DNA of 22,104 nt from Temnopleurus reevesii (GCA_036244855.1 BQKZ01001368.1:1-22104); one strand, 5' to 3'. Shown: positions 1 through 10,397, counted from the stretch's first letter. The notes: generated from the sequence alone by a model not told the origin. Translations and numbers: made by a program.

Positions 1-65
1 GTTTCAAGGAATAAATATTCCTACCAGGTACCCATTCACCTCACCTGGGTTGAGTGCAGCACAAT
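1..65 (-). repeat. SINE-like repeat, truncated by window edge (copy 1)
   Basis: The reverse complement of this segment matches 20925-20990 almost base for base, sharing the blocks ATTGTGCTGCACTCAACCCA and GGTGAGGTGAATGGGTACC. The second copy continues into a 3' part ending in an (ATT)n tail, which is the layout of a short retroposon. Only the 5' half is visible here because the window begins inside it. Whether the head derives from a tRNA is unclear: no good B box is visible. Confidence 0.7.
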
Positions 66-319
66 GTGGATGAATTTCTTGCTGAAGGAAATTAACGATC
101 AAGTCTGATGAAAAATCTCAATAAGTTAATACATGTAAGTCGTCAAGCAAAATGGTGTGATCGAAAATTTAAATGATTCTGATGTAACTATAAGGTAGAT
201 TATTAATTTCCATTCATGCATGAGGAAGTGAGATTGATAAAGATTATTAGACTATCAGAATATCATCATGAATTAAAGACTTACGTAATGTATTTTGAGT
301 GATGGTAGTTGTCTGATAA

Positions 320-449
320 AGCCCCAGTCACATAGGACCCCGGAAGCAACACGATTCACCCCGATTCGTTGTTCTAAGGCATTTAATTGTGAATTAACAA
401 AGAGTCGGGGTGAATCGTGTTGCTTCCGGGATCCTATGTGACCAGGGCT
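320..449. mobile_element. PIF/Harbinger-like MITE, copy 1
   Basis: A 130-bp foldback element. Its left arm and the reverse complement of its right arm agree over about 50 bp with few mismatches, both containing GGAAGCAACACGATTCACCC. The ends are AGCCC(C/T), and the element is flanked on both sides by TAA (317-319 and 450-452). A 3-bp TWA target duplication is typical of PIF/Harbinger elements. No transposase is present, so it would be non-autonomous. The minus-strand reading frame across it is a by-product of the hairpin. A related copy lies at 20097-20196. Confidence 0.8.
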
Positions 450-670
450 TAAGCTGTTTGAGATCACCTCTTGCCTATGATTGATGGAGGGATTGAATTA
501 TATCTTTATTAAAAACAATTTACATTTTAGAAATACGGAGGATTGTCCACATTCAGCTCGCCCATCAATGATCAAGGAGAGCTGGTCTTCCGTGGGGCGA
601 GACATTTCGACACCTTATAGACATATGCAGTCGGTGTTCTCCCAAGCATGAATTGAATTAATTATGTAAG

Positions 671-860
671 TATGGTATGGTATGGTACTTTATTCCCAAT
701 CAGTAAAAAGACATACATATACATAATACGAAATAAGAATACATTTGACAAATTTACATGTGAACAAAAAATAACTTGCAATTGATAAGATTGGCTGGAT
801 TGCCCTTTCAGAAGAATTAAAATACTTTTGTTCTTCCAAAGGGTCCAGATACAAAATAGA
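671..860 (-). mobile_element. Probable 3' tail of a non-LTR retrotransposon
   Basis: Read on the minus strand, this segment ends in an AATAAA signal (plus-strand TTTATT at 689-694) followed at once by GTACCATACCATACCATA, a short tandem array of a 5-bp unit. A polyadenylation signal running into a short tandem tail is how many LINE and SINE 3' ends look. No reverse-transcriptase reading frame remains, and the 5' limit (about 860) is a guess. It could instead be an isolated microsatellite. Confidence 0.4.
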
Positions 861-861
861 T

Positions 862-1523
862 AATTATGGTGAGTCTATAAAAATAAGTGTAACTTGAAAG
901 ATATGATAAAGTATTTTCTATAAATGTTAACATTGTCTGATAAAAGTTTGAAAGGGATTTTTGAAAGACATTTAAAAGTGTTAAGTTTTTTTTTTTTTTT
1001 TTGAATTACTATGTATAATAACATTAAATCCGAAAGGCAATTTTACGATCATTTACAATATCTTGAAGATATAACTTAGAACGATACGGACACATTGGGG
1101 AAAGATATCACTAATAATCTGGGCTTTAAACTTGTAAATTAATTTTTGCAGAGATTTATGTGTAACAAATTATTCTGCTCAATTTTCCTTCAAAAAATAC
1201 GACATGCAATCAGTTATAATGATAATAAATTTGCATTTTTAAGCTTCAGAACAAGAACAATTACATTTGATTGAATAATTAACCGTGTTTATCCAACCAT
1301 TAAAACAGATTTTAAAAAATTGTACCAAAAAACATGACATTCTTTAAAAAAAAAAGCAAATAACTTTCTCGTTTCTTGCGAAGATTTTTTTAATAAACCA
1401 TCTTTTTATGAAACAAAGATGTTCGTCAGGAATACACATCTAATCTAAATTGAGGGAAAGTCCGACAAATACAATTTGTAAATTTGTCAATTTAGTCCTA
1501 AAATACGTAACTAATATACTTAC
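862..1523. other. AT-rich stretch without recognised feature
   Basis: This segment holds a T17 run (986-1002) and no open frame of note. If the signal-peptide exon at 1608-1524 is real, this would be its first intron. I looked for a downstream minus-strand exon in the right phase and found none that convinced me. The best pyrimidine-rich acceptor, near 1447, leads into an immediate stop. Confidence 0.5.
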
Positions 1524-1608
1524 TTCTTATCCTGCAGCCAAGTGTAACGTGCGAGCACAGACAACTAATAACAATTACAACCAGATATATTATCGGAAGC
1601 ACTTTCAT
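1524..1608 (-). CDS. Candidate first coding exon of a secreted or membrane protein (partial)
   Basis: On the minus strand an ATG at 1608 opens 28 codons followed by one base and a consensus GTAAGTAT donor, giving a phase-1 intron. The peptide has Lys2, then a strongly hydrophobic core (about residues 4-18, LPIIYLVVIVISC) and a plausible cleavage region SHVTLG before Cys-Arg-Ile-Arg. A signal peptide followed by a phase-1 intron is the usual first-exon design of secreted-protein genes, and is also seen in the plus-strand gene at 11556. No later exons were found; they may lie left of the window. The alternative is a chance hydrophobic frame in AT-rich DNA. The function is unknown. Confidence 0.4.
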
Positions 1609-1900
1609 GATTCTTGAAGAATTTTGGCGGGAAACAGTTTCACGAAAAAGACGAGGTAAAATAAACCGTCAAAAGTCGTTCATACAGCTAACTCACTTAA
1701 GATCCAAGTCAAAATGAACAACACTTTGCATGAAAGCATAAATGTAGCCACTTCGATGTCAATCTGAAATTCGAACAGAAATGGCGGGAAACATAACGAA
1801 AGGTGTCGTCTGCCAGAGATTACGGTCGAGCTACCAGACAACCAGTCCTCTTTAAGAACAGAATGGAGTGCCTGAGGCCGGTGAAGACACAGATATTATA
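1609..1900 (-). promoter_or_regulatory. Possible promoter/5' UTR of the minus-strand exon, with two E2F-like sites
   Basis: The 12-mer TGGCGGGAAACA occurs exactly twice (1625-1636 and 1782-1793). Its core GGCGGGAAA fits the known E2F/DP consensus. On the minus strand a TATA-like TATAATATC lies near 1892-1900. A possible UTR splice donor (AA|GTGAGT, minus strand) sits near 1690. The motifs are visible, but promoter function is inferred. Confidence 0.3.
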
Positions 1901-3817
1901 TCGTACCTTTCCTCCTTGCACGACACTTTTCATTTCCCATCCAAAAATTTCAAACGAATTCTTTATTTCTGAGAGAAAGTAGAATGAAAGCAAACGTGCC
2001 TTTCATCAGCGGGGATTAGGCAGATCAAACTTTTTAAAGTCTCATTCAAGGCGTTTGCTATTTTTACTCGCGTCACAATGCACCAAGGGATAAGATAAAT
2101 ATGAAATTTGCACGATCTCGACAAAACCTTTGATAAAATAATCAATGAGTCATGATAAATTTAAACTATACGATTACTTTGGTGTTAAAGTGTATTGTCT
2201 ATGGTTAAATAACCCCCAATTTATTGTTTTAGATAATTGAACACAGTCACATATAAGACTTATGAGCAGACTAAATGATAATATCTATCTAAAAAAAAAA
2301 GAAAAAGAAAAAAGGACGACGCCGGGTAGCAAAGTGACATTCCTGATTAAATGGCACAAACCTTCCTTTTCTTGTTTTAAACCTTGATTTCTTTAACGAA
2401 AACCGTGGGGGTATATAGTCCAATTAAAATGAAACGATAATCATTTTGTTTTGTTTCTGGGGCATATGGATTACGATTCCCTAAGCACTAATCCATGCTT
2501 ATAGAATACCGAATATGATTTATTCATGCCATTCTATTCAATCAGAAAAGGGGATTGCATGGGACAGACCATATTTATCATCATTTTGATTGTCTATTCC
2601 CTGGGCAAGATCAGAATCTCATGATTTATAGTTCTCTGATTTTAGTGAAATACAAATTAGATATATGAAATTTAAAGAAACGTTTACCTTTATAACTCTG
2701 GATGCTGTATTCGAATTATATTAGGTCAGTAGTAGTAAATATGAAAAAAAAAATGTTTATTGCATGTATGCGCTTTATCATGGTGAAGGGTTAAAATGTT
2801 TAAAGAAGGATTTTACCTGAGATGGCTTTAGAAACATTGTATAATACAGAAATTTTATCACGTCAATATCTCAAATGATTATCTTAAAACTAATATCGAG
2901 TACTTAATCGCAAATTTGGAATTGGGTGATACAGTATTCATGAGTGATCTTATTTTGATAACAATGCACATTATGACTAGTCTTGACAAGGGATATGTAA
3001 CCAAGTAATGCAAAACTGGTTGAAATCATGATAATTTCATTAAATACGTGTTTATTCACTCTAGCTAACACACAAACAGCATGTGCGACTACTAAATATG
3101 ATGCAAAAAAAATTCAAGACACATCCCAATTGCCTTCATTCGCACGTTACTCCACCGTTATTCATTGTCTTGCAAAATAATTTGGCACATAGCATTGATT
3201 GATGATTTCAAACATTGGTTTCAATTTTTGTGCGATTCTGTGAACATTTATTTTCTGGTTATCACAAAGACCAGATATGATAAAATATTTGTTTATATCA
3301 TAATTGATGTCTTATGAATTACTTCGATGAATGAAAAAAATAATATAAATTATTGATAACAAGCATGACAAGCAAAAAGAGACACTAGAAGAGGAAGGGA
3401 TCTTATCCTTGGCTATTAAAAAATCCAAGAAAACCGATGTGAGCTGATTCACCCCCTATCCATCAAGATCTCGACCTTGATAAGACTAAATATATCAAAA
3501 ATCGGCGCACATAAGAACCTCGAACCTTATTGGAAACTACACACCCATAAATGTTTATTCTAAATCATTACGCAAGGGCGTTTCATGAAACTTGTAGAAA
3601 AACCAAGCATTTATTCTCAGACAGTTAATATAGCAACAGCCAACGATTGTGATTCTCATGCAATCAAAATCAAGGATTTCGTATAGGATTATTCAGCGCT
3701 GACCAAATTGTCGTGGCAACAAGCTTATATAATAAAATATTCTCCGGGTCATTATTTCTCACATTTTTTAGTAATGTTCATTTGGGCGTATTTTCGAAAT
3801 CCAATAACATTTTGTCA
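1901..3817. other. AT-rich intergenic DNA, nothing recognised
   Basis: Several A-runs and short frames occur (for example a 60-codon minus-strand frame at 2145-1963), but none has convincing composition, splice-site context or a recognisable motif. I see no repeat shared with the rest of the window. Confidence 0.6.
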
Positions 3818-4095
3818 TGATTATTATCATTATTATTCCTATAATTATAATTATTGTTGTTATCAGCATTTTTTATTACTAATATCATTGATATTATCAT
3901 CTTTATGATTACTATTATTATTGCGATTATATTTGTTGTTCTTATACTCATTAATACTATTATTACTATTGTTATTATCATTATCATTCTCTTCTATACC
4001 ATTATTAGCATCGTTATTATCATAATTATCATCATCATTATCATTATTGCATTTGTTTTTGCTATTGTTGTTGTTGTTGCTGTTGTTGCTAATAT
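3818..4095. repeat. Imperfect (ATT/GTT)n microsatellite block
   Basis: About 280 bp dominated by interrupted ATT, ATC and GTT trinucleotides, ending in a purer TTG/CTG-rich part around 4055-4090. Long poly-isoleucine frames on both strands arise only from this composition and are not genes. Confidence 0.9.
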
Positions 4096-5454
4096 TTTAA
4101 TTTTTTATTATGCCCTCAAAATAATAAGAGTCCCGAATTACACATTTACCATAAATTATATTTTGCATCTTTTGAATAAAACGAATGAATAAAAATAAAA
4201 AACAGAAAAATCGGATTACATTTCCGATTTTATATCGTAAACTTATTCACGCTTCCGGTGTTTCTTTTAAGGTATCCTTAAGCCCAATATGTGACAAGTA
4301 AAATGATGAGTAAAGTTTCAATATAGATAGCTAATGCTTCTATAGAGATCAAAGGATATTTTCCAAATGTTCCGAATATTGCGAGTCGGACTACTTTAAA
4401 GTCGGGCTTTTGGGATGTGGGATTAGTTCGTGCAGAGAGACGTCATTTGGTTGAGTAATTTAATCATCGTGAAACAATTGATATGTATATATTTTTTAAT
4501 CTCAGGGGCTTGAGAAATTGAAAAGAAACATTTTAGACTTGCCGCTTTTACCCTCCCATGCCACAAATATTGCAACATAGCAAAATTACGTTTGTTTTCC
4601 ATTGTTTCACCTGTCGTATTTTTCTTATTTTTTCCTTAAATGTGAAAAAACACAAATATCTATGGTTGAAATTAAAGTGTCATACACGGTTTATTAATTT
4701 TGTATGGTAAAACCATTCTTAATTCAGCTATGCCCTAGGTACCAAAGACCAAAGACGACAAAGGAAGTAAATTGCAATGTCTCGACTTGCAGATTGGTCA
4801 ACGGCTTCTCGCAAAATGGGTTTCCCTTTTTTTAAATTTAACATGTTCCATGATTTGTTGAATACTTCTGCTAACAAAAAGTACCAAAATCTATACCCAT
4901 ATAATGCAAAAAAAAATAGCCAACATTAGTTTAAGACGTCACTCTCGGTTCCTTCAGGGCATGTGTGTGCTATAATTTTATGGGACATCGTGTTTTGGCC
5001 ATTAGGTTTTGAGAATGAGCAATATAATTCCAAAAAGTTATCGTTCTTGAGTACAGAATCTAATCCTGAGATATTTTATAACATTTTTCTTCATATAGCC
5101 AGTGCATGATACTGATTTATACATGTGTCCTGAAGAAATTAAGAATGGGTCTATGTTGCAATACTTATGGCATGGGAGGGTTCATGTATTTATTTACATG
5201 ATTACGATGTGTCATATTGCCTAACACTCGTTATAAAGTTTCACTTGTTCAATCTAAAAAACGCTCAGGTAATCAATACACTAAAAATAATTGATTGAAA
5301 AGATCGAGGATGATTGAAAAGGAGGGATATTGCAAATCTAGCTTATATATATCAGTATTTCTATTAGCCAGCCATCATCATGAGCACTCTAAAAACCTTT
5401 CATAAGCTGTATCATATTATTATTTATGACGCCAACTTTTATCATATTAAATCA
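4096..5454. other. AT-rich intergenic DNA, nothing recognised
   Basis: No frame, splice-bounded exon or repeat copy could be supported here. A small local repeat, ACCAAAGACCAAAGACGACA, occurs near 4740. Confidence 0.6.
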
Positions 5455-5703
5455 GAAGTTAATCCGTCTACAAATATTGTATTAATATCCTTAGATTTAT
5501 GCCTAAAAATCCAAATTTAGTTAACCTCGGAACGTCTTGAAAGGTGATGGGCTGTGTATACGATTTAAACACACATGCACATGGTTCAACGTACTAAATT
5601 AAAATAAGGAGGGGATTCACCCCCCCCCCCCATTCCGCGTTCCCTGAATATCGAAGTTTATTCGAGGTTAATACGTCTACAAATATTGGATGAATATTCT
5701 TAG
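5455..5703 (+). repeat. Pair of 40-bp direct repeats, 209 bp apart
   Basis: Positions 5455-5494 and 5664-5703 align along their length and share TCTACAAATATTG plus a TTAG end, with about six differences. Between them lies a C12 tract (5620-5631). They look like remnants of a local duplication or two ends of an old insertion. Confidence 0.6.
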
Positions 5704-5949
5704 TCTTACCACACCTAGCTTTAGCAGTAAAAGGTTATTCTTGGGTTTAGTATTGCCTTTCAGAATTATCACGTTAATTTGTCAGGCTCCCATGACGCAT
5801 AAGGATATAGGAAGCCAGAAACGCGAGAACATGGAATTGAGAACGATTTGGAAAAACTACACGGAGTTTCAGAGTGTGGGTGTATATTTGCGCCATAGAG
5901 GACGGCTATAAAGCTCTATGATTTGCGCTTATTCCCACGAACAGCTCTA

Positions 5950-5974
5950 TGATTGGTTGTATGACCAGCCAATC
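5950..5974. promoter_or_regulatory. Inverted pair of CCAAT boxes
   Basis: GATTGG (5951-5956) and CCAATC (5969-5974) form a perfect inverted pair, the second in the context AGCCAATCAG that fits the NF-Y consensus. A repeat of AGCTCTATGATT lies just upstream (5912 and 5943), and a long CT tract follows. This could be a promoter fragment or a small foldback element. No transcript start or gene is identified beside it. Confidence 0.25.
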
Positions 5975-6003
5975 AGCAGCATGTATTCTTGCATCACATA
6001 CAC

Positions 6004-6055
6004 TCACCCTCTCTCCCTCCCTCCCTCTCTCCCCATCTCTCTCTCTCTCTCCCTC

Positions 6056-6094
<39 letters not shown>

Positions 6095-6140
6095 TCTCTC
6101 TTTCTCGCTCCATATTTCGCTTCCCCCTCCCTCTCTCCTT
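6004..6140. repeat. (CT)n / CCCT polypyrimidine microsatellite
   Basis: Nearly pure pyrimidine on the plus strand with long perfect CT runs. It generates Ser/Leu/Pro frames on one strand and Glu/Arg frames on the other that are compositional artefacts. Confidence 0.95.
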
Positions 6141-6566
6141 GTGATAATATAGTTAGGTTCGAGTTTTGTGATGGGAATGATCCTCATTGACTTTCGTCGT
6201 GTTCTGTTTTCATTACCTTCTTCTAATACTTTGGTGGAAAAGGTTATTTGACATGGTATAATCTTTCGGGTCATTTATATTTTCTTTATTTACGACTCTT
6301 AAACGACTTGTATTTCACGCGATTTGTTCTCATTCATTTGGCATTGCAACCATCTTTACTATTAGTACGTTAGGCAAAAGTTTACTCAACCATTGTTGAT
6401 CAAAATGATAATGTCCAACTTAGGGTGGCTTTTGGAGTAACAACATACTTTGGATATGTTTTTATAAAACCAATAATTGTGTAAAATGTATCCAACTCAT
6501 CATAATATGTTGGACGTACTAACCCAATATTTGTGTATGGATAGTATGTTTTACTTCTACTAAGGA
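6141..6566. other. Intergenic DNA, nothing recognised
   Basis: AT-rich, without a coding frame or a repeat shared with the rest of the window. Confidence 0.6.
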
Positions 6567-6808
6567 GGTATTGCCAGAAACCAACTGCAGATCAGTTGCA
6601 AATTGATGATAATATTCTCATTCGCTTATGGTGTGCGCTCTTTATCTTTTCCGTCCACACGACGTTTGGTCTCAAAATGTATCGGAGAAAGATTTACTTT
6701 CTAAAGTATTGACATTTTTTGCCTTCCCTCTAAGTTCCATTAATGATTTTGATTGGCGCGTGTCAATCACCTACAACTTACAACTGATCGCAGGATTCTA
6801 GCAACACC
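6567..6808 (-). mobile_element. Foldback (MITE-like) element, family C, copy 1
   Basis: This resembles the reverse complement of 19513-19685: both hold TTTGATTGGCGCG in the middle, CAACTGCA near one end, CAACTGATCGCA-like sequence near the other, and a terminal GCAACAC. The termini are inverted relative to each other but diverged. This copy is longer than the other because of extra internal sequence (about 6650-6730). No transposase frame is present. Confidence 0.55.
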
Positions 6809-7559
6809 CCCACAAGTGAGGATTTCCTCCTGAATGCCCTTCCCAGTATCATTTGCGTTCTCTAATCTTCCAGTGTCTGTCTGAAAAACATTTTTTTTTT
6901 ACTGCTGCCTCACGCATTATCTCTTTATCTGTCTGCGTTATAGCCTGATAATCCCCCACTTTCTCCTTTCTCCATTACAGAATTATCCCATTAATTTCAA
7001 TAAAATAATGATATCAATCTCCTAAATAGAGGATAGAAAGACGATGAAAGACGATGCGAACAATCGGCATCACGACGTGAGAGCCCAGCGGGGCTTTTAG
7101 TACTAATCACGGCTTGGATCTTTCATAAAATATTAACGAGAATCGGGGGATGACATGGCAGCTGACTGATCGCCATGCCAACCAAGAAGACATCCCTCTC
7201 TGTAGAAGAGTCACGCATGGTGGAGCAACACAAAAAGAGGCGCAAAGACAACACGGGTACTCTCAGAAAGGATGGAGGGAGGATGAATGGAAAGGAGGAG
7301 GGGAAATATGATCGGGAGAGTAACGATGGAGGTGAAAGATGAGAAAGTTACAATTGTTCGTTGAGTGAATCTATAATGGCATAATATTTGCGGAAGTAAT
7401 TGGGAGCACAGTATTAGCAACATGTATCATTTGAATGGTACGGCAGCAATGGTAATATTTGAGATGGAAGGAGGTGACGAAGTGATAATGTAATAGGAAT
7501 AGAAATTAATAGCATTATCAAAAGCAGCAGCATTACAACACCCCTGTACATGATGAGGA
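6809..7559. other. Intergenic DNA with a purine-rich stretch
   Basis: The part from 7200 to 7345 is purine-rich on the plus strand and gives a 55-codon charged frame (7175-7342) with a fair start context. I do not call it a gene, because the composition alone explains it. Otherwise nothing is recognised. Confidence 0.5.
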
Positions 7560-7660
7560 CACTGATGATGATGATGATGATGATGATAGTGCTGATGGTG
7601 ATGATGAAGATGATAATAATAATGATAATAATAATAATGATAATGATAATAATAAGAATT
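7560..7660. repeat. (GAT)n / (AAT)n microsatellite
   Basis: Perfect GAT repeats pass into GATAAT and AAT repeats. The poly-Ile and poly-His frames on the minus strand derive from this. Confidence 0.95.
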
Positions 7661-8089
7661 AAAATGATGAAAGTAATAATTGTCATTTATCATTAAAGTC
7701 GCAAAATCCACTTGGAAAATCTACAAAAACTTTGTTGAAATAGCACGATAAATCGTTTTGGGAATTATAGGTTTTCAAGATCCATTTCCTACAATTCCCA
7801 AGCAATTAAACCATTTAATCATTCAATTTAACCTAAACCCATAATCATGCATCCTATGCATTCTGTGCATAATGAACCGCTCGAAATGAAAAAAAAAAGT
7901 TCTGAAAATAGTTGAAATTAACTTGGAAAACAAATAATAGCAGAAGTGGAAAACAGTGATATCTAAAGAAGATATGAACTTACTTTTTTAAATAGAAAAA
8001 CATGTTTTGTGCAAACCTATCAACATCAATCATCATGAGAAGTAGACAAGACAATTAAAAGCGAACAAATATAGAAATTGCAAAAGTGA
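7661..8089. other. AT-rich intergenic DNA, nothing recognised
   Basis: No frame or repeat could be supported. Confidence 0.6.
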
Positions 8090-8239
8090 AATGAGGAGGT
8101 AAACAGATAAAGGGACGATTTCGCAAGAGGGTGAGGGGAGGAAAAACGGGCTGCTGGAGGGGTCCCGATCAACATGTCGCTAGCGTAAGAAGGAGGGCTA
8201 GCTTTAAATAGTGTAAAACTAATCCTTTATCACCCTCTG

Positions 8240-8480
8240 TCTGATGATGTCACAACTAATGACGTTCATTCCATGCTGAACTTTCCTTTATGACGTAAGC
8301 ATCTCCTTAGGAAGAAACGACCAATTACCGAAGAGTATCTAATGAGTCGGGATGTTTTCTCTCAAAGCGAAGCCGCACGCCCTCTCGAGGGGGAAGGAGG
8401 AGTGTTCGGTTCCTTTATCCACCCCTGTCTCTTTATTCATTTATATTTCATGTCTGTGGTTTGACCAACTGACCTTTGGG
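8240..8480. promoter_or_regulatory. Candidate enhancer: CRE-like cluster plus nuclear-receptor-like direct repeat
   Basis: Three CREB/ATF-like octamers lie within 54 bp: TGATGTCA (8245), TGACGTTC (8260) and TGACGTAA (8291). About 165 bp further, TGACCA and TGACCT form a direct repeat with a 2-bp spacer (8462-8475) running into TGACCTTTG, a match to HNF4/ERR-type half-sites. The surrounding 8100-8620 is less AT-rich than its neighbours. The motifs are visible, but activity and target gene are inference. The nearest supported start codon is 3 kb downstream. Confidence 0.25.
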
Positions 8481-8630
8481 GAAGTTCAATTGATTTCAGG
8501 AATGATGAGGGATAAAGAAGATGTATAGTAACCCTCATGAATATTTGACACGGTTTTCTCGTCTCCGGCGAAACAAGTTTTTCTGCTCGACCGCCCTAGA
8601 TCTGAAATTGAATTCTCTGAGTAGGCGCAT

Positions 8631-9363
8631 GTGTTTTCAACATTTTTTTTTCGATTAAAATCTTATATTTTGGCGTTTAATTTGATAATAGCTGGTCTTG
8701 CTGTTACATATTTGTTTGATGACAATGAAAAGTAATTTCTTTAAATTCTTTTAAATTGTCATGTCCATGCCCGCACCTAGAATATGAAAACCTAGTTAGA
8801 GGGGGAGGGTGTTTAACAAATTTCAGATTTTGCACCCATTTCCCATAAGTAGAGCTGGTAAGCGAAAAGGAAGTTTGTACATTACATTCCACCGGTGCAC
8901 CCCCGGATGAGGTGAGAAGAACAAGAAAGAATAAAAAAAAAGATCGTTAGCTTAAATTTGGCGCCATTTCTACCCTAATCCTGATTCTTACCGGGGGCGG
9001 AGGAGGGTGGGGGTGCCTCCAGCCTCCAAAGAATCCACCCCACATTGTGCGCATAATGTTCTTCCCGTAAATTCGAATGCCCCAGGTGACAACCCCCCCC
9101 CCCACACACACACACAAATACATGTAGCGTCTTCTAATGACCCCCTCCAAACCTACACACACACGGCCCGCCTGACCGGTTAAGTCCATAAATGCATGGA
9201 TGTTTACTTAACAATTGACAAATTCCAGGTAATTTCTAGGTCATGCACTTTATTTACAAGCTACCACCAGGTTTAAGAGCCCTATCAAGATGCATGTCAT
9301 GTATCGAATCCATCAAACATGATACATCAGTCCAGCTCAATGGGCATTAATCCACAACAAATC
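8631..9363. other. Intergenic DNA with C/G-rich low complexity
   Basis: Contains a G-rich patch (8991-9015), a C11 tract (9093-9103) and a short (CA)n run. The frame on the minus strand here reads through these tracts and is not supported as a gene. Confidence 0.6.
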
Positions 9364-9484
9364 TGGGCCCCGTAACATAAAGCTTCCAAATCGATCGTAC
9401 GATTAATAACAATCGCAAGTCTATGGGAAATCATGTACTAAAGTTTACAATTGATTGTAAACAATTTTTATGTTACAGGCCCCA
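9364..9484. mobile_element. MITE, family B, copy 1
   Basis: Starts with TGGGCCCCGTAACATAAA and ends with its near-exact inverse (TTTATGTTACAGGCCCCA). The inner segment AATCGCAAGTCTATGG and the following ATGTACTA-AGTTTA block are shared with the copy at 10262-10397. No coding capacity. The target duplication is not clear. Confidence 0.8.
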
Positions 9485-10261
9485 ACACTGTCTTCATGTC
9501 CTGTAGGTAAACATACAGTTTGTTTATTTTAGCCACCTGGAGAGTGTTATACTGTTTACTCTGATGAAGATCGATATTTTCTTACTGTGTTGAAGTGTAC
9601 AAAGTATAGCTCGTTATTGATATATTTTGATTCATAAGTATTCATGGAGAGTAACGTGAACTCTCTGGTGGCGATGTGCCAAACACGGCCGCATTACATG
9701 GGGGGTCGAGTGCAACATGATATAGACGAATTGTTTCTCGGAAAAGACAGTTCAATATTGATTCTAAGCTCATATTTCTCTAGACGTGAGACAAAGGCAA
9801 ACGCTGCTACAACAGTTTGTAATTCTTGTTGTACATAGTTGTCTTGTTGATTAACATAAAACGGCACAGTATAGACAATGTTTTTGAAACTCATTCAATA
9901 AACAAATGTATTCACTGTTACTACTACATAAGCGCTTGAAATTAATTCGAACCCTAATGATTTTGTCCAACTTTAAAATTTCACTTACTTTGAGAGAAAC
10001 TCGGTCCTTTTCTATATTAGAACAACAAATGCTTAGCTATACAAACTAATGAAAAATGTTTGGTTCGTTGATGCGTAAAGCTCAGATTTAGTATCTAAAT
10101 CGTAATAGCTTTCAATATGGGTATTTCGACGAATGAAATCTATTTGGTTCTTGTTCTGAAAACTCATATGACTACTAAACATGATTCCAATGCGTTGGGA
10201 AGCTTTATATCGGGTGCAAGCGACAAATGAGTTTCAAATCATAGACAAATTTAAGACTCTC
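9485..10261. other. Intergenic DNA between two MITE copies
   Basis: A 64-codon plus-strand frame (9647-9838) and an overlapping minus-strand frame exist, but neither shows a recognisable motif or splice context. Nothing else is seen. Confidence 0.5.
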
Positions 10262-10397
10262 TGGGCCCCGTAACATAAAGGTTTGCGATCAATTGCTAAT
10301 CTGATAGCGATTGATATCAATCGCAAGTCTATGGCAAATAATGTACTAGAGTTTATCGAATAACGATTAATCGCTAACCTTTATGTTACGGGGCACA
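10262..10397. mobile_element. MITE, family B, copy 2
   Basis: Terminal inverted repeats TGGGCCCCGTAACATAAAGG and CCTTTATGTTACGGGGCACA flank an interior that shares AATCGCAAGTCTATGG with copy 1. AGACT occurs just outside each end (with three extra bases on the left), a possible but imperfect target duplication. No transposase. Confidence 0.8.

Noticed and set aside
1..110. Minus-strand exon-like segment (TTCCTTCAG acceptor and CCCAG/GTGAGG donor) that could follow the exon at 1608-1524
   Set aside because: The donor lies in the SINE-like repeat and is present in the other copy too, so it is element sequence; exonisation is possible but unsupported.
3778..4192. Long poly-isoleucine/asparagine/tyrosine frames on both strands
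   Set aside because: They are translations of the ATT/GTT microsatellite block in different frames.
5906..6274. 122-codon minus-strand Glu/Arg-rich frame and plus-strand Ser/Leu-rich frames
   Set aside because: They arise from the CT microsatellite; there is no splice context or motif outside the tract.
7175..7342. 55-codon charged microprotein frame with a good start context
   Set aside because: The region is purine-rich, which by itself gives Lys/Glu/Arg/Gly frames; no second evidence.
7414..7711. 90-94 codon minus-strand poly-Ile and poly-His frames
   Set aside because: Products of the GAT/AAT microsatellite.
9975..10030. Possible 23-nt minus-strand microexon between an AG and a GTAAGT
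   Set aside because: A short chance pairing of splice-like words in AT-rich DNA, with no flanking exons or coding frame.
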